A DNA stretch of 64,000 nt from Erigeron canadensis (Eukaryota > Streptophyta > Magnoliopsida > Asterales > Asteraceae), in NCBI RefSeq assembly GCF_010389155.1, contig NC_057764.1, positions 2,046,001 through 2,110,000 on the forward strand. Reading direction: 5' to 3'. Below are positions 1-11,406 of this stretch, piece by piece; position 1 is the first letter of the stretch; each line of letters opens with the position of its first letter. Made by a program: the position numbers and the translations under genes. The notes under the pieces are model-generated. The model was not told the DNA's origin. It saw only the letters and a list, made by a program, of their open reading frames with translations, and ran no database searches.

Positions 1-450
1 TAGTGTGACCGTCACTGATCATCTATCATTCCTGATATGATAATTGACGATAACTGAAATTCCTATGTCTAGTAAATATATAATGGGCATGTTTACTCTT
101 AGAGACGTAATATAGGGTTTCCCATTAGGTGATTGTAACTAAGAGAACTAATGATGCACACATTAAACACCAAAGGGGTCTAAAGTGTAAATATTCTCCT
201 TATATATAGAGAGTCATTAACCCTAAGTTAAGGTTAATACACACACACACACCTTATACCCTAATTTTCGTGTGCCTCCTCTCTCTAAATTCGTTCATCA
301 TGTTCTAGACGAATTTCCCATCCCATTATTACTTAATCACCTTGTTATGAGAACTCGAAATCAATAGCAATTATGTTTTATACTCTTACAGGTTCCACAG
401 GATGATTTAGGATGTTTTATCACTCGAATCGAATCATGTTTATTCCGACA
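1..450 (+). mobile_element. Copia-type LTR, left end cut by the window
   Basis: The segment is the inverted, diverged counterpart of the solo LTR at 7902-8363. Shared blocks include the GTGTGACC region at the start, the stretch around CACCAAAGGGGT, and the end TTCCGACA at 450, which is TTCCAACA in the other copy. About 13 bases of the 5' end lie outside the window. A TATA-like TATATATAGAG lies near 202, which favours plus-strand sense. The bases after 450 show no tRNA-iMet primer site, so this is a solo LTR or a 3' LTR. Confidence 0.75.
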
Positions 451-1042
451 AGAATGTCATATTTGATCAAACAATATTAATTAGAACGTTTAATCGTATA
501 TTCTTCTATATAATCTCTTACAAATGCACCTAATGAACACTCAACCCGAATCCATACATCTACTAATATCAACTACGTACATATTGACAATTGTCCATTA
601 GGAATAAGTATATACTAAGAAGAAGTTAATGAAGCTATTAAGTAGTAACAAGCAACTATCTTAATCATCTAATAGTTTCAAAAAGAAACTTCATCATTGT
701 ACATATTCTTCTTTTAGAAAAAGTTATATGCTATGATTTTTATGAGACACTAGCAAATGTAACTTTTTAATTGTTAAGTTGTAAATGCTACTGAATAGGT
801 GAAGCACACTTTTACCACACAAGGTACAAGCCATTAAATTTACCCCTGGTTTTCAAACTATATATCCCTCTATAGAAATCTTTGAAATGATAAGAAAATT
901 ATGAAAATCTTTTTATGCTTAAAATAACATTAATTGACATATACCTTATGAACATCTCTTAAGTAACACCAATTTATTGGCCAAATTTAATTAAACTATT
1001 TTTTTTTTTTTGGTCAGAATATTATACGTAAAAACTAATTAC
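451..1042. other. AT-rich DNA without recognisable coding sequence
   Basis: This stretch follows the third exon of the neprosin-type gene in the direction of transcription, so it should be intron. I saw no exon of the neprosin catalytic domain on the minus strand here. It is AT-rich and contains a T10 run near 1002. Confidence 0.6.
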
Positions 1043-1924
1043 CTCATGGCCATAGCTAGAAGTGTCCCTTTTAACTGGTCTTGGAATTTTTCGACCAAAT
1101 TTTTTAATCGAATTAGCTCTTAGAATGTCTTGCTCACTTGTCCTTCTGATTGGAATTGTTCCTTGTGGACATGAATCACCTGATAAACTCCACAACTGAT
1201 GATTTTCAAAGGTTACTTCTAGTTGATCATGGTCATTTGGTCTTTCTGGTGGATCCTACATAATATAAAAACAGAACTTTTTTTTTAAAGAAAAGAAGAA
1301 GAAATGGAAATTTATACGCATTTATAAGAAAAAAAATATATACATAAATAAGAATCTACCATTGGTTTTGTTCCATTTAACATAGGATCATCAAATGCTG
1401 GCTGATGATGAGTCAAGACGCAATCTATTACATCACCATCTGGGCTCTGTTTCAATAAAAATACAAAATGTATTCAAGTGAGTATAACTTCAAGTCTAAT
1501 TGGGATAAATGGGTATGTTTGTATAATAAATATATATTCATGATTCATGAATAACTAATGAACTGAAGAAATGTTGAACAAATAGTACCTGAATTGATTT
1601 GACATAAGGCTTGTTAATCTTCATGAGATGGGCTTTAACTAGCTTCATCTTATTAAGTTCTTCTTTCGCCCGAAAAACTTGGTGCTCTTTTCGGATTTTT
1701 TGTGCTGAAGTTACCGGGGTGGCAGTAAAAAACAACAAGAGAAAGATAACAAACAACAATGAAGTAGTGATTTTAAGACAAGAAGGTGAATCTACTGTTT
1801 CTTGTTTTTGTTGTTGTTGTTGTTGTTGATGTGTGGACTTGACTTGTAGTTGTCTTGTTGTGTGATCAAAATGAAAACAGAAAAAACAAAAAAAAGCTTC
1901 TAATTCTGTTTTCTCAATATCCAT
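1043..1924 (-). CDS. Neprosin-type peptidase gene, N-terminal exons only (partial)
   Basis: Three exons join in frame: 1589-1924 (112 codons), 1360-1446 (29 codons) and 1043-1255 (71 codons), each with GT..AG borders. The encoded 212 residues match the neprosin activation-peptide domain (DUF4409): KPYVKSIQSPDGDVIDCV, then HQPAFDDPML, QLWSLSGDSCPQGTIPIRR, DILRANS and SYGHE. Neprosins are secreted or vacuolar glutamic-type prolyl endopeptidases whose catalytic domain (DUF239) follows this segment. That domain is not present to the left up to position 1, where a Copia-type LTR lies. Residues about 50-73 are strongly hydrophobic (signal anchor or signal peptide). They are preceded by an unusual 49-residue N-terminal extension with a seven-glutamine run encoded by a (TTG)n tract at 1809-1829. 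The start at 1924 is the only in-frame ATG before the hydrophobic segment. The gene either continues beyond the window or was truncated by the retroelement. Confidence 0.82.
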
Positions 1925-4370
1925 TTTTTTATGGAGAGAACTTTGTCACTCACTCACCATTTGGAGAAAACTTGAAATGGTAACAAAATCCCAGTAGAAG
2001 GTTAGTTTATGCTTCTTTTCTCTAGAAGCTAATTACAAGCCTTGTTTTCTACTATTTGTTTTGTATGCTCTGACAACAAGAAGTTGAAGGCATAAATAGG
2101 TAATATGAGTTATGAGAGCTCATATCCAATAGATCGAGGTTAATTTGGACATTAAAAAAAAAGTGACTTTCTGTGTTGATATCTCGAAAGTCGAAAGTAT
2201 TGTTGTAATCAAGTGATGTACTTGTAGAAACTAAAACGTGGTCATTTAAACTTGGTTAGTACTATTAACTAGATCTATACTCGGTCAGTACATATTGAAC
2301 TTTACATACAAAGATAAATAAATTGACAAAAGTCTAAATATCTAACTTTTTTTAGCAAGCAACGTTAAACCTTTCAACCCTAAACCCGTCCACTATCCTG
2401 CCAGCCTGATTAAATTAGGTTGGTGAGTTAGTTTCGGGTTATCTGGTTAGTAGGTTCGGGTTAGTTTTTCTACCCAAAAGTTATCAAGCTGGGTATTTTC
2501 AACTCGTCAACCTGAACCTGGTCTTATTGACACCCCTATACAAATAAAAGACATAAATAGTATTATAAAAAATATCGAAACTTAGATGGCCACGTATTTT
2601 ATTAGTATTAGTTTAATAACAATTATTTTAAACAAATACGTATAAGATAATGACAAATTAAATTTTATTGCATTGTCAGGTGTCGGGTTTGCACGGCTTT
2701 GGCCGGGTTTTAACCCCTGCTCATGCCTAACACTGCTGTCATCCGTCACGACGCCACTGTTGTCACCCATCACCAATGCCGCATTGCACTCACTTGAAAT
2801 ATATTTACTTTTAATTTAAAATTACAAATTTAAAACCACATTTTATGAAGCCTTTCTTTCTTTCTATATATTTCGATCGAAAATCCCACACAACAATACT
2901 TATCCGCACTTGATATAAAGATTTTTAGATGTGAGCGCTTTCTTAAATTCTTTCCTTTTTCCTGGTTTCAAGTCTATCACCATTTTAATTTCATTAGCTA
3001 CATAAAATATTTAAATTTAAATTGAAAATAATAAAAACATGACATAATTAAAAAAGTGTATATATATAACATTAAAAAGTTAACATTTTTAACAAAGTTT
3101 GACTTTAATTTCAAGGGTTCGGATTGTTTTGTGTATTATTTTAAATGGCGTAGATCAAAACTTGAATTTATTTTTTTCTCTTTATAACATGAGCCATATT
3201 TATATTCTAGATTATACCCGGTCGATAACCAAGTTACCAAATAAACTTACAAAATAAACTTATACAATACATGTATCACTCACTACAAAAATATACGTCT
3301 TATAGTTTATGAAAATACATATCTTATATGAAATCCGTCATAATGTTAAGATAACAAACCTTCTACTTTTTTGGTATAACATATATGGAGTCGGCTTGAT
3401 ATATATTAAGATTTTCAATATCGACCTTACTAAATAGGGTTGTGAAATCTCGACTCGATAACCGACAAGTTGATATTTTAGGGTCAGGGGGTCGGGTTCA
3501 CTTTTTGGGTTAATAGCTCAACCCACCTACCTAAAATATTTTAAATTTAAATAAAAAATTTTAATAAGTGGATCTACCAACTTATTTGATCAGACAACCC
3601 ATAACCCATTTTACTTAAAACTAATCCGCCAACAACCAATCATGTCACCTAAAATCAACCCACCAAACCATTTAATCCGCCCGCTAACCTGATTATTTTT
3701 TTTTTGTTTGTGGTTAAGTTTAGGTTGACGGATTGACAGGTTTGGGTTGAGATTTTCAAATCAATTTTTGATATTAAGCCATAACCACGTCGATGATATA
3801 GTTATTAAGGATTTTTTTTAATTGAGAATTTTAATACTTATTTGTTACCTCTTTGCTCAAAATAAAGCTTATCTTAATTGTGACACCTTACGATATTTTT
3901 AAAAATATTCACATCCGTAGTTTGTAGTAATGGATTGGAATCTGTAAAGCGTTTTGGAAGTTTAGTTAAATAACACAAAGTAATTATCATAATTATATAA
4001 GTTGTCAAACATTAAAAAGTTACCATATATAAAATAGTGAATTTTGACTTTTAATTTAGATGGTTAAAATTTATTTCTTGATCTATTTCAATGGCTAAGA
4101 TCATCCTACAACTATATTTTTTTCTCTTAATTATGGTAGCCATTAATATATATAATTTGACCCATATTGGGTCTATGGGTAGTGATATCGTAAATTTGGT
4201 ATTTACTAACTAATCTGCTTGAGTTCTAACCCGAACATATTGATTACCAAATTTTAATAAAAAAATATATATCAAAAAATATATGCAATGTTTGTTATAT
4301 TGTTTTGTTTTCTATAATTTTTATTAAATATTTAAAGATCTATTTTTGGTATTATTTACAAAATTTATAG
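1925..4370. other. Intergenic AT-rich DNA with degenerate repeats
   Basis: No gene is visible. 2360-2540 and 3420-3780 hold irregular GGGTT/AACCC-rich tracts of the kind found in decayed transposons, for example GGTTCGGGTTAG. 2690-2785 resembles a decayed Helitron-like 3' end (GCCGCATTGCAC). The remainder is AT-rich. Confidence 0.5.
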
Positions 4371-5455
4371 GGAAAATTACACTTTTGGTCCCTGAACTTG
4401 GCACGTTTTTCACTTTTAGTCACTAAACTTCAAAAATTGCAAATTATACACTGAACTTGTCACTTGTTTTCACTTTTGGTCACATAGCCCAGTTTCGTTA
4501 GTTTTGCTCCATTAAGTTGCCCAGATTCGTTAGTTTTTTTTTTCACTTTTCATCCTTCCCATTATTGTATAACTAAAATCGATAATCGACAAACTTCAAT
4601 GATGAAAAGTGTAATTTACCTAATTTTTTTATATATATCTTATTCGTCCATTTTTAAATGTTATTATTTTTGTTTTTTTCTTAGTATATTTTTACTGTTA
4701 ACTTTGACTCCAAACATTTTTATTTGTAATATATAATAATTGGTGTAAATTAATTCAATGAAAAGTATATTTAAAAATTAGTTCATTATTATATGTTTAT
4801 AACAAATTTATATAACACAGACAAAAATATTTACGGTTAAATCATAAGACGTTATAGATTATCAGAAAAACCTACAACACGTTACTTCAGATAAACATTA
4901 CAATATCATTTTTTTTATTTTCGTTTATTAATAGTTAATAAAATGAATTAAGAAAAACTATATAAGTTTATATAACACAAAAAAAAAATTACGGTTAAAG
5001 TAGACATAAGAAGACTCAAAATTCAAACATAGTCACTAATTAAATCTATCTTTATAAATAAAAATTTCAATAACAATTATTTCATCGTCGTTTAAAAAAA
5101 CCAATTATTTCATCTAATCAAACTACTATATAACCAATAGATAGTAAACTGTAAACATAAAAAATTTGTTTCAAAACATAATAAATGAATATGTATTTTC
5201 ACTAATCAGCCAAAACAATATATAAGACCTGAAGTTGGACCGGTTATCGATTTTAATTATGGAATAATGGGAAGGACGAAAAGTGAAAAAAAATTAACGA
5301 ATCTGGGCAAGTTAACGGAAAAAAACTAACAAAGTTGACGCAGTGACCAAAAGTGAAAAAATATGTCAAGTTCAGTGTATAATTTGCAATTTTGAAGTTT
5401 AGTGTCTAAAAGTGAACAACGTGTCAAGTTCAGGGACCAAAAGTGTAATAACATC
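4371..5455. mobile_element. Non-autonomous Mutator-like TIR element
   Basis: Long terminal inverted repeats of roughly 225 bp face each other at about 4371-4595 and 5230-5455. The left end reads TTACACTTTTGGTCCCTGAA, and the right end is its reverse complement (TTCAGGGACCAAAAGTGTAA). Matching blocks continue through the ACGAATCTGGGC and TCGATTTTAATTAT segments. The interior of about 630 bp is AT-rich with no transposase ORF. Long TIRs of this composition are typical of Mutator-like elements in plants. I could not recognise a clean 9-bp target duplication, so the exact ends are uncertain by a few bases. Confidence 0.75.
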
Positions 5456-6700
5456 ATAATTAAGGAGAAAACCTTTTAAGACAATATATGGGTTTGAAAC
5501 ATAAAATAAAATAAAAAATACTTTTACAAAACAATTCTATTTTATCGATCATTGATAATTTATATGACATCATTATAGTATGTTTTATAGATGTTTGCAC
5601 GATCTGATTAAATGATCGTTCATTACAAATAACACGAATCTATAAGAACTAAAATGAAGAAACTCGATGATACGAATATTTTTATTAACAAAAAACTAAC
5701 AACTTAAAACAAAAACAAAGTGTGCATAATTATGAGCAGGTGATCGAATAGCTAACAATATCACGCATGGAATTCGGTAATTAAACTCCATGTAATGTTA
5801 AAGAAAGTATATATGAACAATTGATGAAATGATGTGTTGTTATATTCAAAACATGGTCAATTGTCTCTCTTTTATAAAAAGCTGAGGATGTTTTGGTTGT
5901 AATGTGTCTAAAGGCAGACATATTCAAAACAAAATGTACAATGTAGGAACCTCTTCATGTTTTCATGGTCCCCCTACACACATCCTCTTCAAACCAGCTT
6001 TCAATTTTTCACATAGTTCTCAAAAATTGTAGAAGTATGTTGTGGAATTTGGTTACTAATACTAATACTTTGGTCACGAGTACACGAACTAGAAATATGA
6101 ATGTGATCAAGTAAAACGTATATCAAAAAATAATCGGAGCTGTTGAGTTTTATTGTATTAGAACAAATTATTTGTCCTTTGAAGTTTTAGCTTTTGAAAT
6201 TGATTAAAGATTGTTGTGAGAACACCAACGTACACCTCCTGGTGCTGCTGCAGCACAAATGTTTTCCAATATAATAAGTTGGTCATAATTCTTATTTGGG
6301 AAAATGAACCGTAGTGCATATTTTACTTAATTTAATTTAAGTACTGTCATGTTAAAAAAAATTACATATTAAACATTTGAATCTTATAAATATACATACC
6401 CCTAAAATACATATGTTTTACGTAGGATGAAAACTCTTTTATGTCATGATTTTATTTATTTACTTATTTAAAATGGCATTTATGTCATGATTTTATTTTG
6501 GGAAATAATAAATTTTATCATTATTATTGATATTTTTATCACATAGTACAACCCTATAATAAATTGTACAAGTCAATAATTAAAATTAAAATGTATGATA
6601 AATGTCTCTACACTTGTGATACAAATAAGACTTCCCTTTTAAATTAAGAAGTTATATAACTATAGCTCAAATTAAGGAGTCAATCACATATTATAATTCT
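5456..6700. other. Intergenic AT-rich DNA
   Basis: No coding region or clear repeat structure was recognised. Several short T/A runs are present. Confidence 0.5.
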
Positions 6701-6864
6701 CTAAAGTTGATTCAACTTTATAAAGTTAAGTTGGATCAACTTTAACCATTGGATTAAATTCAATGGTCAAGATTAAATTTGATGTTTAAATCATGATCAT
6801 TGGATATAATTCAATGATTAAAGTTGATCAAACTTTACCTATAAAGTTGCATCAACTTTAGAGG
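6701..6864. repeat. Short MITE with inverted ends
   Basis: The ends CTCTAAAGTTGATTCAACTT and AAGTTGCATCAACTTTAGAG are near-perfect inverted repeats. The interior is also partly palindromic, with paired copies of an ATTGGATTAAATTCAATGG-like block. About 164 bp long with no ORF. Related AT-rich segments occur near 53230-53440 and 56450-56600. Confidence 0.7.
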
Positions 6865-6904
6865 ATCTCAATAATCCTAACATTTGCTATATATATCTAT
6901 ATCC

Positions 6905-7320
6905 ATAGTTATCGACTGGTAAATCTTGACTCGGCTCGAAATCTGATTTTTCGACTCGTGACTCGAATCATAAGAGTCATGATATTTGAAAATATGGTAT
7001 TTTTATAATTATGTTTAACTATTTATTGTAGACATATTATAATGTATTAATGTATTAAGCTAAAAATAGAAGATACTATTATAATCAAGTAATTTCAAAG
7101 CATATAATATAGTTATGTTTAAAAATAATTTTAAAAAATAAAAAAAGTATTTTGTGACTCGTGACTCGGAACATGACTCGGACCGACTCGCACCACAAAA
7201 CACAAGTCATGTTACGAGTCTAGAGTAAAGCGAGTCATCCCATCGAGTCACTTTGTTTTCCATTTGTTTTGACTCGACTCGTACGAGTCAACTCGTGACT
7301 CGTACGAGTTAGACAATTAT
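6905..7320. repeat. GACTCG-rich irregular repeat tracts
   Basis: Two clusters (6912-6980 and 7143-7315) contain many copies of GACTCG or CGAGTC, often as GTGACTCG or GTACGAGTC, around an AT-rich centre. The clusters partly mirror each other, suggesting the subterminal repeats of a decayed DNA transposon. The class is not assigned. Confidence 0.5.
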
Positions 7321-7323
7321 GTC

Positions 7324-7577
7324 TATATCTATTACTCCCTTAATGATCATATTACTCACCTTTTTTTTATTTACTAATTTAAATATCTTTATCCATATAC
7401 CTATAATACCCTTAATGAAATAACTTACAACATAAATCTTTCAACCCTTAAATAAACATATTAATCCCTCTTACATCACTTAATTTTACATTCACCACTA
7501 GATCGTCATCACCGCCACCACAATCACTGTCGTCGTCACTACACCATCGTCGCTGTATCGTGCAGACATATATCTAG
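7324..7577 (+). mobile_element. Short non-autonomous Helitron-like element
   Basis: An AT-rich 5' part leads into a C/G-rich 3' part with CACCGCCACCACAATC and a terminus GTATCGTGCAG...CTAG followed by T. The CTAG-T end and lack of target duplication fit Helitrons. The same layout recurs at 24112, 42580, 42832, 51923 and 55998. The 5' boundary is approximate. Confidence 0.5.
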
Positions 7578-7901
7578 TCGTATATGTATGAATAGATGCA
7601 TTTACAAAAGGTTGAAATCTTTAGGCTGTCGTGATTTTTTTTTGTTTGAACGACATTGAAACTTAATTAAGGAAAATGCTAGTAAGAAACTAGCCGATAC
7701 ATCAAAAACACCTAGTCTAATCTAGGACACTGAATAATAAGTCTAACATAACTATAAGAGGGATAAATACGAAAGATAACGATAATTACTATAATATAGA
7801 AGGAGATCCCAAAGCGACGAAAATAAAACGACTTCTCATGGACACAACTGAACACCTTTTACAACCGAACACCTTTTGCACCATGCCACAAATGTAAAGG
7901 C
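7578..7901. other. Short intergenic stretch up to the solo LTR
   Basis: No gene seen. The last five bases (AAGGC, 7897-7901) are the left copy of the target duplication of the solo LTR that follows. Confidence 0.6.
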
Positions 7902-8363
7902 TGTTGGAATAAACATGATTCGATTCGAGTGATAAAACATCCCCAATCGTCCTGTGGAATCTATAAAAGCATAAAGCATAACTGCCATTGATTCTGGGTT
8001 CCCATAACAAGGTGATTGAGTAATAATGTGATGAGTAATTCGGCTGGAACATGATGAACAGATTAGAGAGGAATATATACACGAAAATTAGGGTTTAATA
8101 TGTGTGTAGGGATTAACTTTCACTTTGAGTTAATTACCGTTTATTTATAATGAGAGTAATTACACATTCAACCCCTTTGGTGTTTAATGTGTGCACCATT
8201 AGTCCTCTTAGTTACAATCACCTAATGGGAAACCCTGTACTACGTCTTTAAGAGTAAATAAGTCCATTATATATTTACTAGACATATGGATTTTAGTTAT
8301 CGTCAATTATCATATCAGGAATGATACATGATCAGTGATGGTCACACTAACGTGGTTCCAACA
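7902..8363 (-). mobile_element. Solo Copia-type LTR with 5-bp target duplication
   Basis: The 462-bp segment begins TGTTGGAATAAAC and ends GGTTCCAACA. It is flanked by identical AAGGC at 7897-7901 and 8364-8368, so it is a complete LTR insertion without internal region. It is the inverted relative of 1-450. Sense is inferred to be minus, by comparison with that copy and its TATA-like motif. A 97-codon ORF inside it (7789-8082) has no recognisable product. Confidence 0.9.
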
Positions 8364-9215
8364 AAGGCTGCCGTGATTTCTTATATGCAACTTTTAATTA
8401 AAATGGCTATTAGACACCTGTGCACTTCGACTCTTTCACTTGGTATGTTTGTAGATTGATGTGAAAGAATGAGAAGTCATCACTTTTAATTTATCTATCA
8501 CAAACTTGTTTTATTGGCTTATACTTTATGTATTAAAAAATATACGGTAATATATCACTTCTCATTATAAAATGATCACTTCATTTCCTTGTCACTTTGT
8601 AACTGTAACACCCCGAGCTAGGTTCATAATATTACTGAAAAGATATAACGTATGCATGGAATTATCGTAGAATAAGACTAAATGCATAAAAGGGATCCGG
8701 TGAATCCAAACATCAAATATAAAATACAAAATGCACAAGGAGCAAGTAACCATCAAACGTTACAAAAGACTATGAAAAGATGACTATCGATCCTAAGCAT
8801 AAAGTAAATCAATGGACGAATGAATCCTTGATCCACATAAGTCCAAGCCCGAGTCCAACATAAGCAACAATCAAACTTCACGTTCAAAATTCGTCTGATT
8901 GCCTGAAAAGTGTACTAAATAAGGTAAAGACTAGGTTGGTGAATGCGTAGTAATGGCTCACGAGGAAGCGTCGTCAATCAATCGCAATATGAACAAGAGT
9001 AAGGCAAATAACAACTTACGAGATGTCCATATAAAACATATGAACGTAATTTGGGTTTACTCAAGTACAACCTAGCCACACACATAACTATCCGTACAAG
9101 GAACTACACAAGATAGTTAGAGAACACGTATTAAATGAGCACAAGTATTAGTACGCCAATTAAAAGAATCATAAGTATCCCACGAAAACAATCAAAATAA
9201 ACATAACCACCAATA

Positions 9216-9385
9216 TTCATCAAGTATAAAATACTCGGGAGTACGTCATACCGAGTAATATCATCAAGTGTAAAACATTTGGAAGTACGTTGTGTAAAAA
9301 CCATATCATCAAGTGTATAACACTTGGGAGTACGTAGTACAATTCATCAAGTATAAATACTTAGGAGTACGTCGAACCAAGCAAC
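9216..9385. repeat. Degenerate tandem repeat inside the long LTR
   Basis: Four diverged units of about 40-46 bp each contain a CATCAAGTRTAAAA-like block followed by GGGAGTACGT or GGAAGTACGT. Confidence 0.75.
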
Positions 9386-10119
9386 AAGTACATGCATAAC
9401 CAATCCCAATCACAAGTCCATCGTACAACAAATCATCCAAAGCCACAATGCGCATACATTTCTTACGACTTTACATTTAAGGAATCATATATACTTATAT
9501 ATAAGGTCAGCCGCAGCCTTCCCACCACATCTACAACTCATTAAAGGTATTATCGTCTTCCATGTTTGTACAATTCTCCTAATCACATCATATAATCAAA
9601 ATCGAAGCATAATCCAACAAACAATCGTCAATCAAATCAATCAAGCACGTGTACACTTTTCAGCACGAATCTCAATCGAGTAGGAGACTACGGAACTCAC
9701 CTTGGTCGGCAAAAGCAACTTAAGAATGATTTATGAGCATTCAACGATCGTCAGAAGTCCACAACTGTAATGTATGTGTCACATAAGTATTAATACGTCA
9801 AGTAATACTCTTCTTAAGTTTTTAAAATGTGATTCAAGCTTTGACCAACTCTCGAGACTCGACAGGGTCAATAGAAAGTCAATAAATAGTTTGGATCGAA
9901 ATAGGGTCGTTTAAGGATCGTCTCGTGTCTAAAACCTATCATTACATGAACATCCCATGTCAAGTTTTCCATTCTAAATTCTTAAAATGACTCATGACTT
10001 TGAACGCCCACCGGGACCCGTACGTGATACTAATGAAGTCGGGGAAAGACTCATTTGGAAGTTGAACGTGACCCTAGTGCAATGGACGGAAAGCTAGAAA
10101 TCAAATCTGAAAAACATGA

Positions 10120-10330
10120 AATGGGAAGCACCGTACCTTACGGTGATAACCACCATCTCTTACGGTGGTCCATCTAGCCTTAGCGTAACGTACGGTGGAA
10201 CCTAGCGTCTTATACGGTCTGCCAAAAATGGGCTGGCGTCTGGTACGGTCAGAGAGGACGTAGGTTACGGTGGTCAGAGGTGGGGCGGCGTCTCTTACGG
10301 TGAGAAGCACCGTAGCTTACGGTGGCTCGG
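10120..10330. repeat. TTACGGTGG motif array inside the long LTR
   Basis: About ten copies of TACGGT or ACCGTA lie within 210 bp, in both orientations, for example CACCGTACCTTACGGTG. Spacing is irregular, which makes the segment strongly self-complementary and more GC-rich than its surroundings. Confidence 0.7.
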
Positions 10331-11406
10331 TTTCAAGGTTTTTGGCGTCACGCTCAACAAGGCCAGCGTAGATAAGGAAATTTTCAGAGTAAGATGAATC
10401 TGGGGCACCGTAATTTATGCCTAAAGGGGCGTCCTGTACGCTGGTCAAAATCTGGGTATCCAACAGTTGACCAAAACGTCAAACTTCAACCATGAAGAAC
10501 CCCTAACTCTAATCCGCCAAATTCAACCATTTTGCTGATTTTAATCCAATTGTTCATAGGGTTATTCTTAACTAGGCATAATCAAACATAACCCTTGCCC
10601 CAATTTCGTTTGTAATACCAATTTCGTGTCCAATTTGCTTTTGACCCGTTTTTTACTTTGACAAAACCCCAATTGACTAAAAAAAATGGATTTTGAAGCT
10701 TGGATTTGTTTTGGGAAGTTTGTATGAACATATTTGGACACAAACCCCATTCATCTTGTGCTTGAACCCGAATTTGACCTAAATTACCCACTTTGAAACC
10801 CTAATTTGACCAATTTCGGATTTGACCTCCAATTTGACTCAATAACATTTGGGTTTGACAACATAAAATGATTAATTTGAGTGAAGTTTCACTTACCAAA
10901 AGTTACCACCAATGCTCAAACCCGAAAATTGACCCAATTGAATGATTCTTGCAACTTTCACTAACCAAATTTTGATATGATGTAGTAATGATGATAATGA
11001 TGTTGATTCTTTCACTAATCTAGCTTCAATAACATTAAATGATGATGATTTTCTAGAGAGAGAGAGTGAGAGATGCAAGAGTGTGTCTTGCATTGAATAT
11101 AGAGAGAGAAAGAGAGATGAGAGAAATGAAAATGGATAGTTAGGAGTGTAAGAAGATAGGGTTGGGCATGTCAGTTGGGTCATGGGTATGGGTATATCCA
11201 TGGGTTGACCCGTCACAATCACTAGCTAATTAATTGTTGTTAAACATCGTTTAGTATCGTACCGCAAAATTGGTGGCCACTTCATCTCGTTAAACACATT
11301 ACACATCATAATTTCACAAAATGTGTCTCAATTATATCACTAATCACACTTCGTTGGTCAACTTATACGATTAGCAAACAGTCAAAATCATGGGTGTTAC
11401 AGTAAC

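Larger units (their letters stand above)
8604..11401 (-). mobile_element. Very long (2.8 kb) solo LTR, probably Gypsy/chromovirus type
   Basis: The segment starts TGTAACACCCCGAGC and ends ATGGGTGTTACA. It is flanked by identical GTAAC at 8599-8603 and 11402-11406, proving a 2,798-bp LTR insertion. No gag or pol lies within it. Long LTRs with TGTAACACCC/GGGTGTTACA-type ends are usual in plant Ty3/Gypsy chromoviruses (Tekay-like); the clade is inference. Minus sense is suggested because its 3' end would then read GGGGTGTTACA, parallel to the LTR at 13298-15934. It carries internal arrays at 9216-9385 and 10120-10330. Confidence 0.9.

Noticed and set aside
2370..2540. CCTAAACCC-like phrases suggesting interstitial telomere repeats
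   Set aside because: Only isolated, irregular copies occur; there is no TTTAGGG tandem array.
7789..8082. 97-codon ORF
   Set aside because: It runs across the edge of a solo LTR with defined target duplications and has no domain.
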